Positions 1-8,390 of a stretch of 36,923 nucleotides of DNA are shown here, piece by piece. The stretch's first letter is position 1. Each line of letters opens with the position of its first letter. The stretch lies in assembly GCA_021828285.1 (NCBI GenBank), contig JAKASG010000009.1, forward strand, positions 21,527 through 58,449, written 5' to 3'. The notes beneath the pieces are model-generated. The model was given only the letters and a program-made list of their open reading frames with translations. It searched no databases and was not told the DNA's origin. A program made the position numbers and the translations under genes. This DNA comes from Acidobacteriota bacterium. GTDB lineage: Bacteria; Acidobacteriota; Terriglobia; UBA7540.

Positions 1-387
1 GGCCCAAACGCGCGGGCTCGGCTCAAATTCGGGCAGGTCTTTGGCGAGAGACTGGATGGCCGCAAAGTCAGCCTGCAACGCCGCATTGGGGCGGAGCAAG
101 CCTTCCGCATCGAGCGCAGCGCGAAGGCTGGCCCAAACGCGCGGGCTCGGCTCAAATTCGGGCAGGTCTTTGGCGAGAGACTGGATGGCCGCAAAGTCAG
201 CCTGCAACGCCGCATTGGGGCGGAGCAAGCCTTCCGCATCGAGCGCAGCGCGAAGGTTGGCCCAAACGCGCGGGCTCGGGTCAAATTCGGGCAGGTCTTT
301 GGCGAGAGACTGGATGGCCGCAAAGTCAGCCTGCAACGCCGCATTGGGGCGGAGCAAGCCTTCCGCATCGAGCGCAGCGCGAAGGCT
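1..387 (-). repeat. Three near-identical 129-bp in-frame tandem repeats
   Basis: Copies lie at 1-129, 130-258 and 259-387. Compared with copy 1, copy 2 has one change (T at 257) and copy 3 has one change (G at 280). The start of a fourth, diverged unit is seen from 388. The period is 43 codons, so copy number can change without a frameshift. Both base changes alter the protein (S to N and E to D). More copies may exist beyond the left edge. Confidence 0.97.
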
Positions 388-606
388 GGCCCAAACGCGC
401 GGGTGGGGCTCAAACTCCGGCAATTTCTTACCCAGAGTAATGAGGGACTCAACGGCGGCGAGTTCACCCGCGCAACGCGAACACTCCTGCGTATGCATCT
501 TCGCCCAGCTTCCTGCGCTAGTTCCAAGATGCGAAAGCACCTCGCGGTCGAACCTTTGGCACTCCGCCTTCCTCGCCTCGGGCCGAATTTTCCGTTCTTC
601 GTTCAT
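1..606 (-). CDS. zf-HC2 anti-sigma factor with 43-residue tandem repeats (partial, runs off left edge)
   Basis: The gene starts at ATG 606-604, five bases after the stop of the ECF sigma gene, with an AGG-rich ribosome site just upstream, so the two are likely translated together. 202 codons are visible and the frame is open to the window edge. Residues 38-45 form HxxxCxxC (H38, C42, C45), the zinc-binding motif of ZAS-type anti-sigma factors, which hold their sigma factor inactive. After residue 61 the protein is built of a 43-residue unit containing LPEFEPSPRVWASLRAALDA; residues 74-116, 117-159 and 160-202 are three copies differing at only two residues (D/E and N/S). The unit resembles the LPxxxPxxxVWxxLRxxLxxE stretches that follow zf-HC2 domains in acidobacterial proteins. 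No membrane segment is seen in the visible part. The role as regulator of the adjacent sigma factor is inferred from motif and position. Confidence 0.8.
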   Translation of the reverse strand, partial: MNEERKIRPEARKAECQRFDREVLSHLGTSAGSWAKMHTQECSRCAGELAAVESLITLGKKLPEFEPHPRVWASLRAALDAEGLLRPNAALQADFAAIQSLAKDLPEFDPSPRVWANLRAALDAEGLLRPNAALQADFAAIQSLAKDLPEFEPSPRVWASLRAALDAEGLLRPNAALQADFAAIQSLAKDLPEFEPSPRVWA

Positions 607-611
607 GAAAC

Positions 612-1247
612 CTAATCCTTCGCTTCCGCCGGCTCTGGCGCGGATGCGGGCGAATCCGCCACCAATTCCCGCAACTTCATGCGCGCCTTGTGCAACTGCG
701 ACTTCGAATTCCCCACCGAGCAGTGCATGATCTCCGCAATTTCATTGTGCTCGTACCCTTCGACGTCGTGCAAAAGGAATACCGTGCGGTATCCGGGCGG
801 CAGTTTTCCGATGGCCCGCGACAAGCCCATGCGGTCGATCGAACCGACCAGGCGCTGATCCTGGTCGCCATAATCACGCTTGACGGGCGCGCCTTCGGAA
901 TCATCCGTCTCATCCAGCGAAACCAGTTGAAGACCCTTTTTACGCAGGTGCATCAGCACCACGTTGACCGCCATGCGATGCAGCCAAGTGGTAAACGCGG
1001 CTTCCCCTCGGAAGGTTGAAATCTTACGGAAGAGCTGCAGGAAAACTTCCTGTGTAAGATCCTCGGCCTCCGCCGTGTTTCCCGTCATGCGCAAGCACAG
1101 CGAATAGACCCGACGCTTATTCGTCTCAAACAGTTCTGCAAAAGCTTCCTCTTCGCCCTGCTGCGCACGGGCGATGAGTGGAGCCACAGAAGCGGCCTTT
1201 GCCGATATATTGTTTTCCCGGCTCAAGTGCACCCACTTGGGCCGCAT
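612..1247 (-). CDS. ECF-type RNA polymerase sigma factor
   Basis: This 211-residue protein has the two core sigma-70 regions of an extracytoplasmic function sigma factor. Region 2 lies at about residues 24-103 and includes [15 protein letters not shown] and the -10-contacting [17 protein letters not shown] stretch. Region 4 lies at about residues 146-194 with a helix-turn-helix ([17 protein letters not shown]). It would direct RNA polymerase to a specific promoter set when released by its anti-sigma partner, which is encoded five bases downstream. The first 20 residues before the conserved core are long and unremarkable. The ATG lies inside a 10-bp inverted repeat and has no strong ribosome site, so a downstream GTG (codon 6) is possible. 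The gene follows the beta-propeller gene by 78 bases and could be co-transcribed with it. Confidence 0.92.
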   Translation of the reverse strand: MRPKWVHLSRENNISAKAASVAPLIARAQQGEEEAFAELFETNKRRVYSLCLRMTGNTAEAEDLTQEVFLQLFRKISTFRGEAAFTTWLHRMAVNVVLMHLRKKGLQLVSLDETDDSEGAPVKRDYGDQDQRLVGSIDRMGLSRAIGKLPPGYRTVFLLHDVEGYEHNEIAEIMHCSVGNSKSQLHKARMKLRELVADSPASAPEPAEAKD

Positions 1248-1271
1248 CTCAGCTCGACCAATGAGATGCGG
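1242..1271 (-). promoter_or_regulatory. Perfect 10-bp inverted repeat over the sigma factor start codon
   Basis: CCGCATCTCA at 1242-1251 is matched by TGAGATGCGG at 1262-1271, with a 10-base loop. The annotated ATG (1247-1245) lies in one arm. In mRNA the stem would hide the start codon. It could control translation, attenuate transcription from the upstream genes, or be a protein site. No U-tract follows, so a simple terminator is unlikely. Confidence 0.55.
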
Positions 1272-1325
1272 AGGTGTATCTGGAAGTTGTCTCAGCCCCG
1301 CGCGGCGCCATGCTCCGAGGCGAAC

Positions 1326-3620
1326 CTAGTGCGCCGCGACGGAAGCCGGAATTTCGATCACTGCCTTGCCCATGCCGACATTGCCGGAGGTATCATAAGC
1401 TCGCAGGGCAACAACGTGTTCTCCGGGCTTCAGGTGCTGAAGCTTAACGGTAAACGTCTCGGATTGCGCATCCACAATGCCGCTGTCTGAAAGAACATCG
1501 TGCCAGCGGTTCCCATCTGTTGAGATCTCGGCGCTATGGAGCGGCGAAACCGGATCGTCGGCTTCGAAACGGACGACGGCCCCGTCGTTCTGAACTTTTT
1601 GACTTAAGACCGTAATCTCAGGCGGCGTATTGTCGATCCAAAAAGGCGCGCTGATCATCTCCGCCCTCCGCGTTAGCTGGGGCGGGTTGGCGTCTCCGTC
1701 GGAGGCGATCAGCTTGGCTTCGTATTGGCCGTCCGGCAGCGAGTGGGGAGCAATAGTGTACTGCGCAACGCGCATGTGGGCCTTCAATAAGTGCCACGCA
1801 TGCTCGTCCGTAGATTTGGCGTAAAGATTATAGGTCAGCGGATCGCCGTCGGGATCGCTGGCCTGCCAGGTCAGGGTGACGGGCACCTTCAAAGGTTCCT
1901 GATTTTGCGGGGCGACGGCAGGCGCGCCGAAGCTGATCGGCCCTACGACCGAAGGGTTACCAAAAGTGATTGCGGGATTGACGGGGGATTGCTCCGGCGG
2001 ACTCGACGCGCTGTCCCGCTCTTCGGACGTGCTCACCGTCAGCGAGTGAATTTCGGGAGCGATGTTTTCATTCAGATAGGCGAGGGAGACTTCATCGAGC
2101 GTCGGACGAGCTGTGGCCGTTCCTCGAAGCACCGCTTTCCACTGAATGTAACGCGCCGGCGGGCTCTTGACGGTGCTGCCGTCCGCATTGGTGTAAGGGC
2201 CCGTCCAATCGCTCCAGGTGTTGTCAGGCTGGCCGAAATTTCCCGAGCGCGTGTAGAATTCGATCGAAGCGCCGCTCGGCGTCTGATCGCGCCACGTCAG
2301 CTCGCCCCAATGCGAGATAAATTTTGCGTCCTCGATGTTCGACTTATACGTCCCCTTCACGGCTTCGGCCGGTCCCAGCCGGATCAGCTTGGCGACGTTG
2401 CTCGTCGCGATATAAAGTCCCTGGCGGTCCAGAAGCAGCCGAGTGGCCAGCGCTTCATGCGTCTCCGTCAGCAATGTCAGCGTTCCCCCGTCATCCGAGG
2501 GCAGAAGGTTGTAAATTCGACCGAGGCCGCTCGTCGAAAACAGAAGATCCGGCCCTCGCACCGCCAGCCCGAAAATGCTTTCCTTGTCTGAACGCCATAG
2601 CGTATTCACGGTTGAATCGGGGTTTATCACGAAGAGCGCACCTTGGCCATGTGAAGGCGCAAAAGCATGCGCCGCGCTCGCCCCTTCGGGCGCCGGCCGG
2701 TTGAAACTCGGCGGCGGCATCGGCTTTTGAGGGGCGGGTCGCTGGGCGCCGGGGGTGCGATGCGTTGTCGCCGCGAGCTCCGAACCTGCCGCAGCCATCA
2801 CGGTCATTACCTGCGTGCGAATCGCGGCAGGATTGACGGGTTGCCCAAGCATTTGCGGTATGACGCCCATCATCGGCCCGCTCAGGGCGGCGGCGTAAAT
2901 TTGATCCTTGGGCCCGACGGCCAGAGCGTGGATTTCCGAGAGACCGGCTTGATAAAGCACGAAGCCTTTGCCTGAGGGCGTGATGCGGTAAACCAAACCG
3001 TTCGGTGAACTTCCCGCCAGCAGATTGCCCTGATGATCGAAGGCCAGGCACATGATGTGCGTCTGATGGCTTTCGAAGAAAACGCGGCCCCTGCCCGAGG
3101 AGTCAATCTGGAAGATCTTTCCCTGGTCGCCCGTCCCGGCGTAAAGCCGCCCTTGGGAATCAAATGCAAGCGCCCAGATGTACTTGGCGCCCGGATCATA
3201 GAAAACGCTGGATTGGCCGCCGGGCGTAATTCTATAAATCTTGCCCTCGGGCGAGCTGCCCGCGTAGAGGTCGCCATCCGGCCCGACCGCAAGAGCAAAA
3301 ATGTCCGGCTCGTGAGCGGTGAAGAAGAGCGAACCCTTGCCGTCGGCGCCAATGCGAAAGACTTTTCCTTCGTGTCCCGTTCCGAGGTAAATCACGCCAT
3401 CAGGGCCGGAGGCCATTGAAAGCGCCAGGGCCTGGTTGGGGTTGAAGACCGTATCCGATTCGGGTGCCAGTGTGAGGGAACCATCCTGGCTGATCGAAAC
3501 ACCCGAGAGGTGGCCGCGAAGGAAATCCCGGAACGTCGCCACCTGCCACACCTGAGTCTGGACCGCCAGCAGAGGAATGGCCAGCGCGAGAGGAGTGATC
3601 GTCCAAAGCAATCGTTTCAT
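1326..3620 (-). CDS. Secreted beta-propeller protein with C-terminal Ig/FN3-like domains
   Basis: The chosen ATG (3620) has a GAAAGG ribosome site and begins a clear signal peptide (MKRLLWTITPLALAIPLLAV), giving 764 residues; a longer reading frame back to 3668 adds a basic stretch without support. Residues about 45-260 contain repeats of roughly 42 residues with the pattern I-ALA-GPDG-LYAGS-EGKIYRI, typical of NHL/SMP-30/WD40-like propellers. More blades probably follow a proline-rich linker (about 275-325). The C-terminal 230 residues look like beta-sandwich repeats, with DPDGDPLTYNLY and DTSGNVGMGKAV as fibronectin/Ig-like signatures. No catalytic motif was recognised; a scaffold or ligand-binding role outside the inner membrane is likely. 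It follows the S55 protease gene by 28 bases and is probably co-transcribed with it. Confidence 0.8.
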   Translation of the reverse strand: MKRLLWTITPLALAIPLLAVQTQVWQVATFRDFLRGHLSGVSISQDGSLTLAPESDTVFNPNQALALSMASGPDGVIYLGTGHEGKVFRIGADGKGSLFFTAHEPDIFALAVGPDGDLYAGSSPEGKIYRITPGGQSSVFYDPGAKYIWALAFDSQGRLYAGTGDQGKIFQIDSSGRGRVFFESHQTHIMCLAFDHQGNLLAGSSPNGLVYRITPSGKGFVLYQAGLSEIHALAVGPKDQIYAAALSGPMMGVIPQMLGQPVNPAAIRTQVMTVMAAAGSELAATTHRTPGAQRPAPQKPMPPPSFNRPAPEGASAAHAFAPSHGQGALFVINPDSTVNTLWRSDKESIFGLAVRGPDLLFSTSGLGRIYNLLPSDDGGTLTLLTETHEALATRLLLDRQGLYIATSNVAKLIRLGPAEAVKGTYKSNIEDAKFISHWGELTWRDQTPSGASIEFYTRSGNFGQPDNTWSDWTGPYTNADGSTVKSPPARYIQWKAVLRGTATARPTLDEVSLAYLNENIAPEIHSLTVSTSEERDSASSPPEQSPVNPAITFGNPSVVGPISFGAPAVAPQNQEPLKVPVTLTWQASDPDGDPLTYNLYAKSTDEHAWHLLKAHMRVAQYTIAPHSLPDGQYEAKLIASDGDANPPQLTRRAEMISAPFWIDNTPPEITVLSQKVQNDGAVVRFEADDPVSPLHSAEISTDGNRWHDVLSDSGIVDAQSETFTVKLQHLKPGEHVVALRAYDTSGNVGMGKAVIEIPASVAAH

Positions 3621-3648
3621 TCGTCGGCCTTTCACTTTTGCCCGCGCC

Positions 3649-5505
3649 TTAAGGATTCGAGGGCGCAACCTGCAAAAAGAGCATCTTCATTCCCTGAATC
3701 GCGTAATCGAGAGGCGCCGTTTCAAAATCGCCGATCACCGACGCTCCGCCGAAGATGACGTTGCTCGAAGCCGCAGGGTTTGGGAGAAAAGTTTCGAGCA
3801 TGGAGGGAGGAGGCGAGGGATATTTCTCTCCGAGAAGCGTCAGCGATTGCTGGGGCGACATGAGCAATGCATAGAGCCGGTTGTTGCGGCGCATTCGGTT
3901 GAGCGCACGCACCAGTTGGCCGATGTCGCGCGCCTTTTCTCCGACCGGGCTGAAAGCATTCTGGAGAAAGTTCAGGTTCGCGCCGCTGCCGACCACAAGC
4001 GAGAGCGTCGAATCCGTGACGCTCGCGGGAATCGTGACCGGAATGCGCTCCGTCAGGATTTTTCCTGAGGACGTCCGCAACAGGCCGATGATTTCGAGGT
4101 GCTCGCCGGGCCGAACCTTCGATTTCGTGCTCCACGCCTGTTCGAGCGTCGCCACTCGCAAGTTGTCAAGCGACGTGACGGTCAAATTCACTCCCTCGAT
4201 TCGGAGGTTCGGAAATCCGCTTTCGAGCAGATACGTCAGGGGCGTTGCTACAGTTGCCCCGGTTATGGCGGGAGCGTTCGCAATGCCGGCCACCACGTTG
4301 TCCAGTTTTACGGATTGTCCGTTTGAAAGCCGGATGTCGCCCTTCATCTCGAGTGTCGAAGGGCCGATGTTGCGCTCTGTCGCGCGCAGCGTGGAAACCA
4401 CGCCGAGGTTCAGAAGCAGCGGCGAAAGGAACTTTTGATCGATGATGTCGAATTGATAATGGGCGATCCTGTTCAGCGTGGTCGCGACGGTGATGTGAAC
4501 AGGAATCGTCGGCGCTTTCTGGCCGATGACTCCGAAGATCGCGCCGAAGCGGTCCTGGCGAATCGTGCCGGCCAGGGGGCCCGGCGCGTCCACTTTGAAA
4601 GAGCTGAGCAAATCGGGGATGGTGGTCAGGACCTTTGCTTGCGCAAATGGAATTTCCGAGGGTCCGGTCATCAGCACCTGGTGGCCGCAAGCATACAACC
4701 GGTCGCCGGTCCGATAAGTCACCGTGCAATCGGCATTCATGTTGAGGTCGCCGTGGACGAGCATCATGCTGATCATCGAGCCGGGTTCAGGACCGCCCTT
4801 AATCGGCGTGCCGCTTTCACCTCCGGAAAGCACGCCGCCGGCCATCGGCTCGAAGCCCAAATCGCGGAAGATCGGGGTGTAACGGTCAATCAAACCCGGC
4901 GCGAAACCTCCAAAGCTCAACGGCAGGCGAAGATCCGTCAGCGGAGAAGCAAGGGCGCTCGCGCCAAGGGCTTTCGAGTATTCGCCGAGAGTGATGAGTC
5001 CGCCGGGCGTTTCTGGGATGAGGCGCATCGAGGTTTGAGGATCGCTCGAAGCGCTCACCACGCGATATCCGAACATCGTTGAAGCGCTTGCGGGCGAGGG
5101 TCTTTCCGCTCCCGGGACCACGGCGAGCATCTCTCCAATCGGAGTGATGCCTGCAATCGGCGCCTTTGAAAACTGGAAACCGAGCGCCACGGCGCCCAGC
5201 AGTTTCCCGTCAATGTAAACGGGGCTGCCGCTCATGCCGGCGATCACTCCCGTCGTCGCAAGCGGCCCGCCTGAAAGGCGCGCTAAAATCACGTCGCGTT
5301 TCGGCGCGAGCGCGTTCTTGAGAACGCCGAGAATTTCAACCTGAAAAGTCTGCGGCTGGCTGCCGGCGAAGATCGTTCGTCCGAAGCCTTTGAGTCCGGC
5401 ATGAACTTGGTTCAGAGGGAAAAATGCGGGGTTCGATTGCGCGCGAACGCCTCCCGCCAGCGCCAATTGGAGACACAACGCAAAAACACTGTAACGAGCA
5501 CCCAT
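3649..5505 (-). CDS. SpoIVB-like serine peptidase (family S55) with signal peptide
   Basis: This 618-residue protein has a signal peptide (residues 1-22, ending VRAQ). A SpoIVB/S55-type domain follows at about residues 28-200. The nucleophile motif GMSGSPVYIDGKLLGAV lies at residues 90-106, with S92 the likely catalytic serine by analogy with GDSGSP of chymotrypsin-fold proteases. H35 and D71 are possible partners, but I cannot prove the triad. The remaining 400 residues are mostly beta-strand-like and not assigned. In Bacillus, SpoIVB cleaves a regulator to release sigma-K processing; homologues in acidobacteria have no sporulation context. Here it heads a minus-strand series that ends in a sigma/anti-sigma pair, which invites a signalling role, though this is inference. 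It has its own predicted promoter at 5538-5567. Confidence 0.85.
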   Translation of the reverse strand: MGARYSVFALCLQLALAGGVRAQSNPAFFPLNQVHAGLKGFGRTIFAGSQPQTFQVEILGVLKNALAPKRDVILARLSGGPLATTGVIAGMSGSPVYIDGKLLGAVALGFQFSKAPIAGITPIGEMLAVVPGAERPSPASASTMFGYRVVSASSDPQTSMRLIPETPGGLITLGEYSKALGASALASPLTDLRLPLSFGGFAPGLIDRYTPIFRDLGFEPMAGGVLSGGESGTPIKGGPEPGSMISMMLVHGDLNMNADCTVTYRTGDRLYACGHQVLMTGPSEIPFAQAKVLTTIPDLLSSFKVDAPGPLAGTIRQDRFGAIFGVIGQKAPTIPVHITVATTLNRIAHYQFDIIDQKFLSPLLLNLGVVSTLRATERNIGPSTLEMKGDIRLSNGQSVKLDNVVAGIANAPAITGATVATPLTYLLESGFPNLRIEGVNLTVTSLDNLRVATLEQAWSTKSKVRPGEHLEIIGLLRTSSGKILTERIPVTIPASVTDSTLSLVVGSGANLNFLQNAFSPVGEKARDIGQLVRALNRMRRNNRLYALLMSPQQSLTLLGEKYPSPPPSMLETFLPNPAASSNVIFGGASVIGDFETAPLDYAIQGMKMLFLQVAPSNP

Positions 5506-5537
5506 ACGCTTTGCCAGCCTAACGGCGCTGTATTCAT

Positions 5538-5567
5538 AGTTTATGGGATTATGAATTATCGCGTCAA
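5538..5567 (-). promoter_or_regulatory. Predicted sigma-70-type promoter for the S55 protease gene
   Basis: On the minus strand TTGACG (5567-5562) is followed after 18 bases by TAAACT (5543-5538). The start codon is 33 bases further on. A perfect 7-bp inverted repeat, ATTCATA 5532-5538 and TATGAAT 5550-5556, touches the -10 box and spacer and could be an operator. Confidence 0.55.
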
Positions 5568-5620
5568 GCGAGCGGTGGAAAGCGCACTTCGAGACGCCGC
5601 GGCAGGCGGGGTATTTTCCT

Positions 5621-8239
5621 TCAGGATACCATCCACTTTCGGAAATCTGCTTCGAGGCGAGCGGTGAATTCCGCGGCGGTTTCCGAGGCGCCGATCGTCA
5701 TGGGTTCGCCGACCTTGAGTCTCGCCCGTCCCCGAACCGGCGCGCGGCGGCTGAGGGGCCAGATTTCGAAAAGCCCTTCAATGAGCAGCGGGACCACGGG
5801 CAAACGCAGCCGCTCGGCCATTACGCCGGCGCCCGGCCGGAACCGCAACAGCTTTCCATCCGGAGTGCGCGCGCCTTCGGGAAAGAGCAGGATGGAATCG
5901 CCGCGCTCCGCGAGCCATCCGGCATGGCGGAGCGCGTAACGCGTGCCGCGAGGATCTTCCGGCAGATAAAATGCGTTGAAAAATAGCCGGATCAGGAAAA
6001 GAAGCGTGCGCGGATAATGCTCAAAAAAATCTCCACCCGTTGCCGGTGCAAGATGTTTTCGCATCCTCGCCGGAAATGCGCGGAAAATCAGAACCGCATC
6101 TATCATGCTCTGATGATTTGCGATGAACAGCACGGGCTCGCGAAGTTCGCGCAACTTTTCGAGGCCTTCCCCCTCCCAAGCCACGTAATAGCGCAGAAGG
6201 GGATATGCCAAAAACCATTGGAGAAATGAGCGCACGGGCCAAACCCACCGCCGGTGCGGCCATAGCGGAGGCGTGCCTTCCACGGCGCGTTCGAGCCGAG
6301 TCAGCGTTCGCGGCGCGGCGGCATGCTCCGAAGCAGCCGCGGGCCTTGCGCCGTGAGCTCCGTTTCCCCCCGTTTCCAGCGGCGCCGCGGAAGCGCGAGC
6401 AAGCTCCTCGACTTCAGCGATGGTCGCTGCGCGCGTAAACGCTTCTTCGTCAATCGGGACGCCGCGGGCTTCAAACCACGTCAGCAATTCCACGCGGTCG
6501 AGCGAAGACAACCCCAAATCTTCCGAGAGGCGCGTTTCCGGACGGATGCGTTCGCGCGGTACGCCGAGCCGCGCGAGAAAATCTTTCCAGTCCGCTGGCG
6601 CCGCAGCGGCGGGTGCTTCACCGCGGCGCTCGCCATTGAGCCACGCCGCAATGGCTGCGCGGCGGATTTTTTGGGTCGAAATTGTCCGAGGCAGTGAAGC
6701 GCTCGGCCAAAGGGAATAACCGCGAATTCGCTGATGCGGCTCAAGGCGCTGATTCGCCTGCTCAATGGCCGCTCCAATGGCCGCGCTCTCCGCGCCCGGA
6801 GCGGGAACGACGACGGCATGGACGACGGCGCGCCCCGTTTGCCCTGATCCGTCCGCAGCTTCGCCCACCTCCGCGCCAACGACGGCCACTTCCTGAATGG
6901 CCGCCTCTCCGGCGAGCGCCTGCTCGACATCCTCGGGAAAGACGTTCAGCCCCTCCGCCGTGACGATCACGTCTTTCTTGCGGCCGATGTAAATCAGGTT
7001 ACCTTCAGCATCGAACCGTCCCAGGTCTCCAGTTCGCAACCATCCGTCTTCGAAACTTGCCGCAGTCGCTTGCGCGTTGTGGTAATAGCCGGGCGAGACA
7101 TTTTCGCCGCGCACCAGGATTTCGCCATCGGGTGCGATGCGCGTTTCGACGCCGGGAAGCGGCCGGCCCACCGCCCCCCGGCGAATCTTGAAGGGATGCG
7201 TCACGGCAATCGCCGGCGCCGTCTCCGTCAAGCCGTAACCCTGGACCACCGCGTAACCGAGCGCGTTCCAAAGCTTTTCGACGCCTGGCGGAAGGGCGGC
7301 GCCGCCGACGACAAAGGCCCACATCTTCCATCCGAGCGCGCGATGCAGACGGCGATACTTCCACCAACGTCCTGGAATCGAGCGCGACTCGCCGGTGATT
7401 TTCTCGCGCTCACTTCTGCTCGAAGCGACTTGCGCCGCGGCCCATTCGCCCAATGCTTCAAGCTGTTGCGGCACGGAGATGACCAGTGAAACGCGCCGCG
7501 CGCGGATGATTCGCGCAAGCTCTGCTGGCGCCTGGCTTTCGGGAAATACCACGATGCCATCGAGAAATTGAGGAATGAAGAGCGCCATAACCTGCCCGAA
7601 CAGATGGCTCAAAGGAATCAAGTGGAGAAAAGCGAGGGGACGAAAAGGCAGGCTCAGCGGCTTATATCGCCGCGCTTCGTGCTCGATCGGCTCGAGATTG
7701 GCGAGCAGATTTCCATGAGTGATCATCACGCCGCGGGGCTCGGTGGTGGTGCCGGAGGTATAGACGATTTCGAGCAGGCTTTTAGGAGTGAAGTGCGGCC
7801 CTCGCGCGCGGGCGCCGGCGGGCGCGAGGGCGTCCAACTGTTCCATCAGAAAATAAGGCACCGGACAACCGGCGCTTCCGCCCAGGCGCTCGAGCTGCGC
7901 GGGCTCCGTGACGAGCAGGGAGGCTCGAGTTTGCTCCGCCACGCGGCGGACGAATTCGGGTGAAAAACCAGCGTCAATCGGCACAACGACGGCGCCCGCG
8001 AGCACGCAACCGTAAAAGGTCATCGCCCAGCGTGCGCTGGAGGGCGCCCAAAGGAGGACGCGCGGCGCCTCGCCTTCGCTCGAAGCCATCAAGCCGCGCT
8101 CTTCCAGCCATCGGCTGAACGCACGCGCCCGCTCGCAGACTTCTTCGTAGGTGTAGGCCCGGGCGCGATAGACCCCTTGCTCGACAAACGCCGTGCGCTT
8201 GCCGAGTCGCGCCATCCGCTCAATGTAATCGGTCAGCAT
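5621..8239 (-). CDS. Acyl-CoA/acyl-ACP synthetase - carrier domain - PlsC acyltransferase fusion
   Basis: The 872-residue protein has three domains. An AMP-forming acyl-activating domain (about 1-535) carries YTSGTTTEPRG (160-170), GYGLTET (334-340), TGDLG (403-407) and a likely catalytic lysine K524 in PRTISTQKIRR. An acyl-carrier domain (about 550-618) has DLGLSSLD at 574-581, where S579 would carry phosphopantetheine. A PlsC-type acyltransferase (about 660-872) has NHQSMID (H709, D714; HX4D) and FPEGAR (786-791). It would activate a fatty acid, hold it on its own carrier and transfer it to a lysophospholipid or glycerol phosphate. The start at ATG 8239 was chosen because the first 139 codons of the longer open frame are low-quality sequence overlapping the divergent gene. 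E. coli Aas has the same activities in the opposite order. The gene is divergent from the thioredoxin-like gene. Confidence 0.9.
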   Translation of the reverse strand: MLTDYIERMARLGKRTAFVEQGVYRARAYTYEEVCERARAFSRWLEERGLMASSEGEAPRVLLWAPSSARWAMTFYGCVLAGAVVVPIDAGFSPEFVRRVAEQTRASLLVTEPAQLERLGGSAGCPVPYFLMEQLDALAPAGARARGPHFTPKSLLEIVYTSGTTTEPRGVMITHGNLLANLEPIEHEARRYKPLSLPFRPLAFLHLIPLSHLFGQVMALFIPQFLDGIVVFPESQAPAELARIIRARRVSLVISVPQQLEALGEWAAAQVASSRSEREKITGESRSIPGRWWKYRRLHRALGWKMWAFVVGGAALPPGVEKLWNALGYAVVQGYGLTETAPAIAVTHPFKIRRGAVGRPLPGVETRIAPDGEILVRGENVSPGYYHNAQATAASFEDGWLRTGDLGRFDAEGNLIYIGRKKDVIVTAEGLNVFPEDVEQALAGEAAIQEVAVVGAEVGEAADGSGQTGRAVVHAVVVPAPGAESAAIGAAIEQANQRLEPHQRIRGYSLWPSASLPRTISTQKIRRAAIAAWLNGERRGEAPAAAAPADWKDFLARLGVPRERIRPETRLSEDLGLSSLDRVELLTWFEARGVPIDEEAFTRAATIAEVEELARASAAPLETGGNGAHGARPAAASEHAAAPRTLTRLERAVEGTPPLWPHRRWVWPVRSFLQWFLAYPLLRYYVAWEGEGLEKLRELREPVLFIANHQSMIDAVLIFRAFPARMRKHLAPATGGDFFEHYPRTLLFLIRLFFNAFYLPEDPRGTRYALRHAGWLAERGDSILLFPEGARTPDGKLLRFRPGAGVMAERLRLPVVPLLIEGLFEIWPLSRRAPVRGRARLKVGEPMTIGASETAAEFTARLEADFRKWMVS

Positions 8240-8314
8240 CCTGCGCAATCCCCCCGACCGTTCTTTATTATCGCTCAGGTCGAGGCGCCGCGCTGACCGT
8301 TCGGCACAGCCCGG

Positions 8315-8344
8315 CTGACGATGAATGCCCGCCGATGATAGAAT
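8315..8344 (+). promoter_or_regulatory. Possible promoter for the thioredoxin-like gene
   Basis: CTGACG (8315-8320) is followed after 18 bases by TAGAAT (8339-8344), 47 bases before the chosen start codon at 8391. The -35 box is a moderate match. A GATAAT-like box at 8272-8267 on the other strand may serve the divergent synthetase gene. Confidence 0.4.
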
Positions 8345-8390
8345 AGCGGAGCGCTTGATGGACGGGAAGGCGCAGCGATAACATTTGGAC

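Noticed and set aside
1-387. CRISPR-like array
   Set aside because: The repeats are contiguous 129-bp units with no spacers and lie inside a coding frame.
41-730. Plus-strand open frame of 229 codons over the repeats
   Set aside because: It is the shadow of the minus-strand anti-sigma gene; the minus frame has a zinc motif, a ribosome site and proper coupling to the sigma gene.
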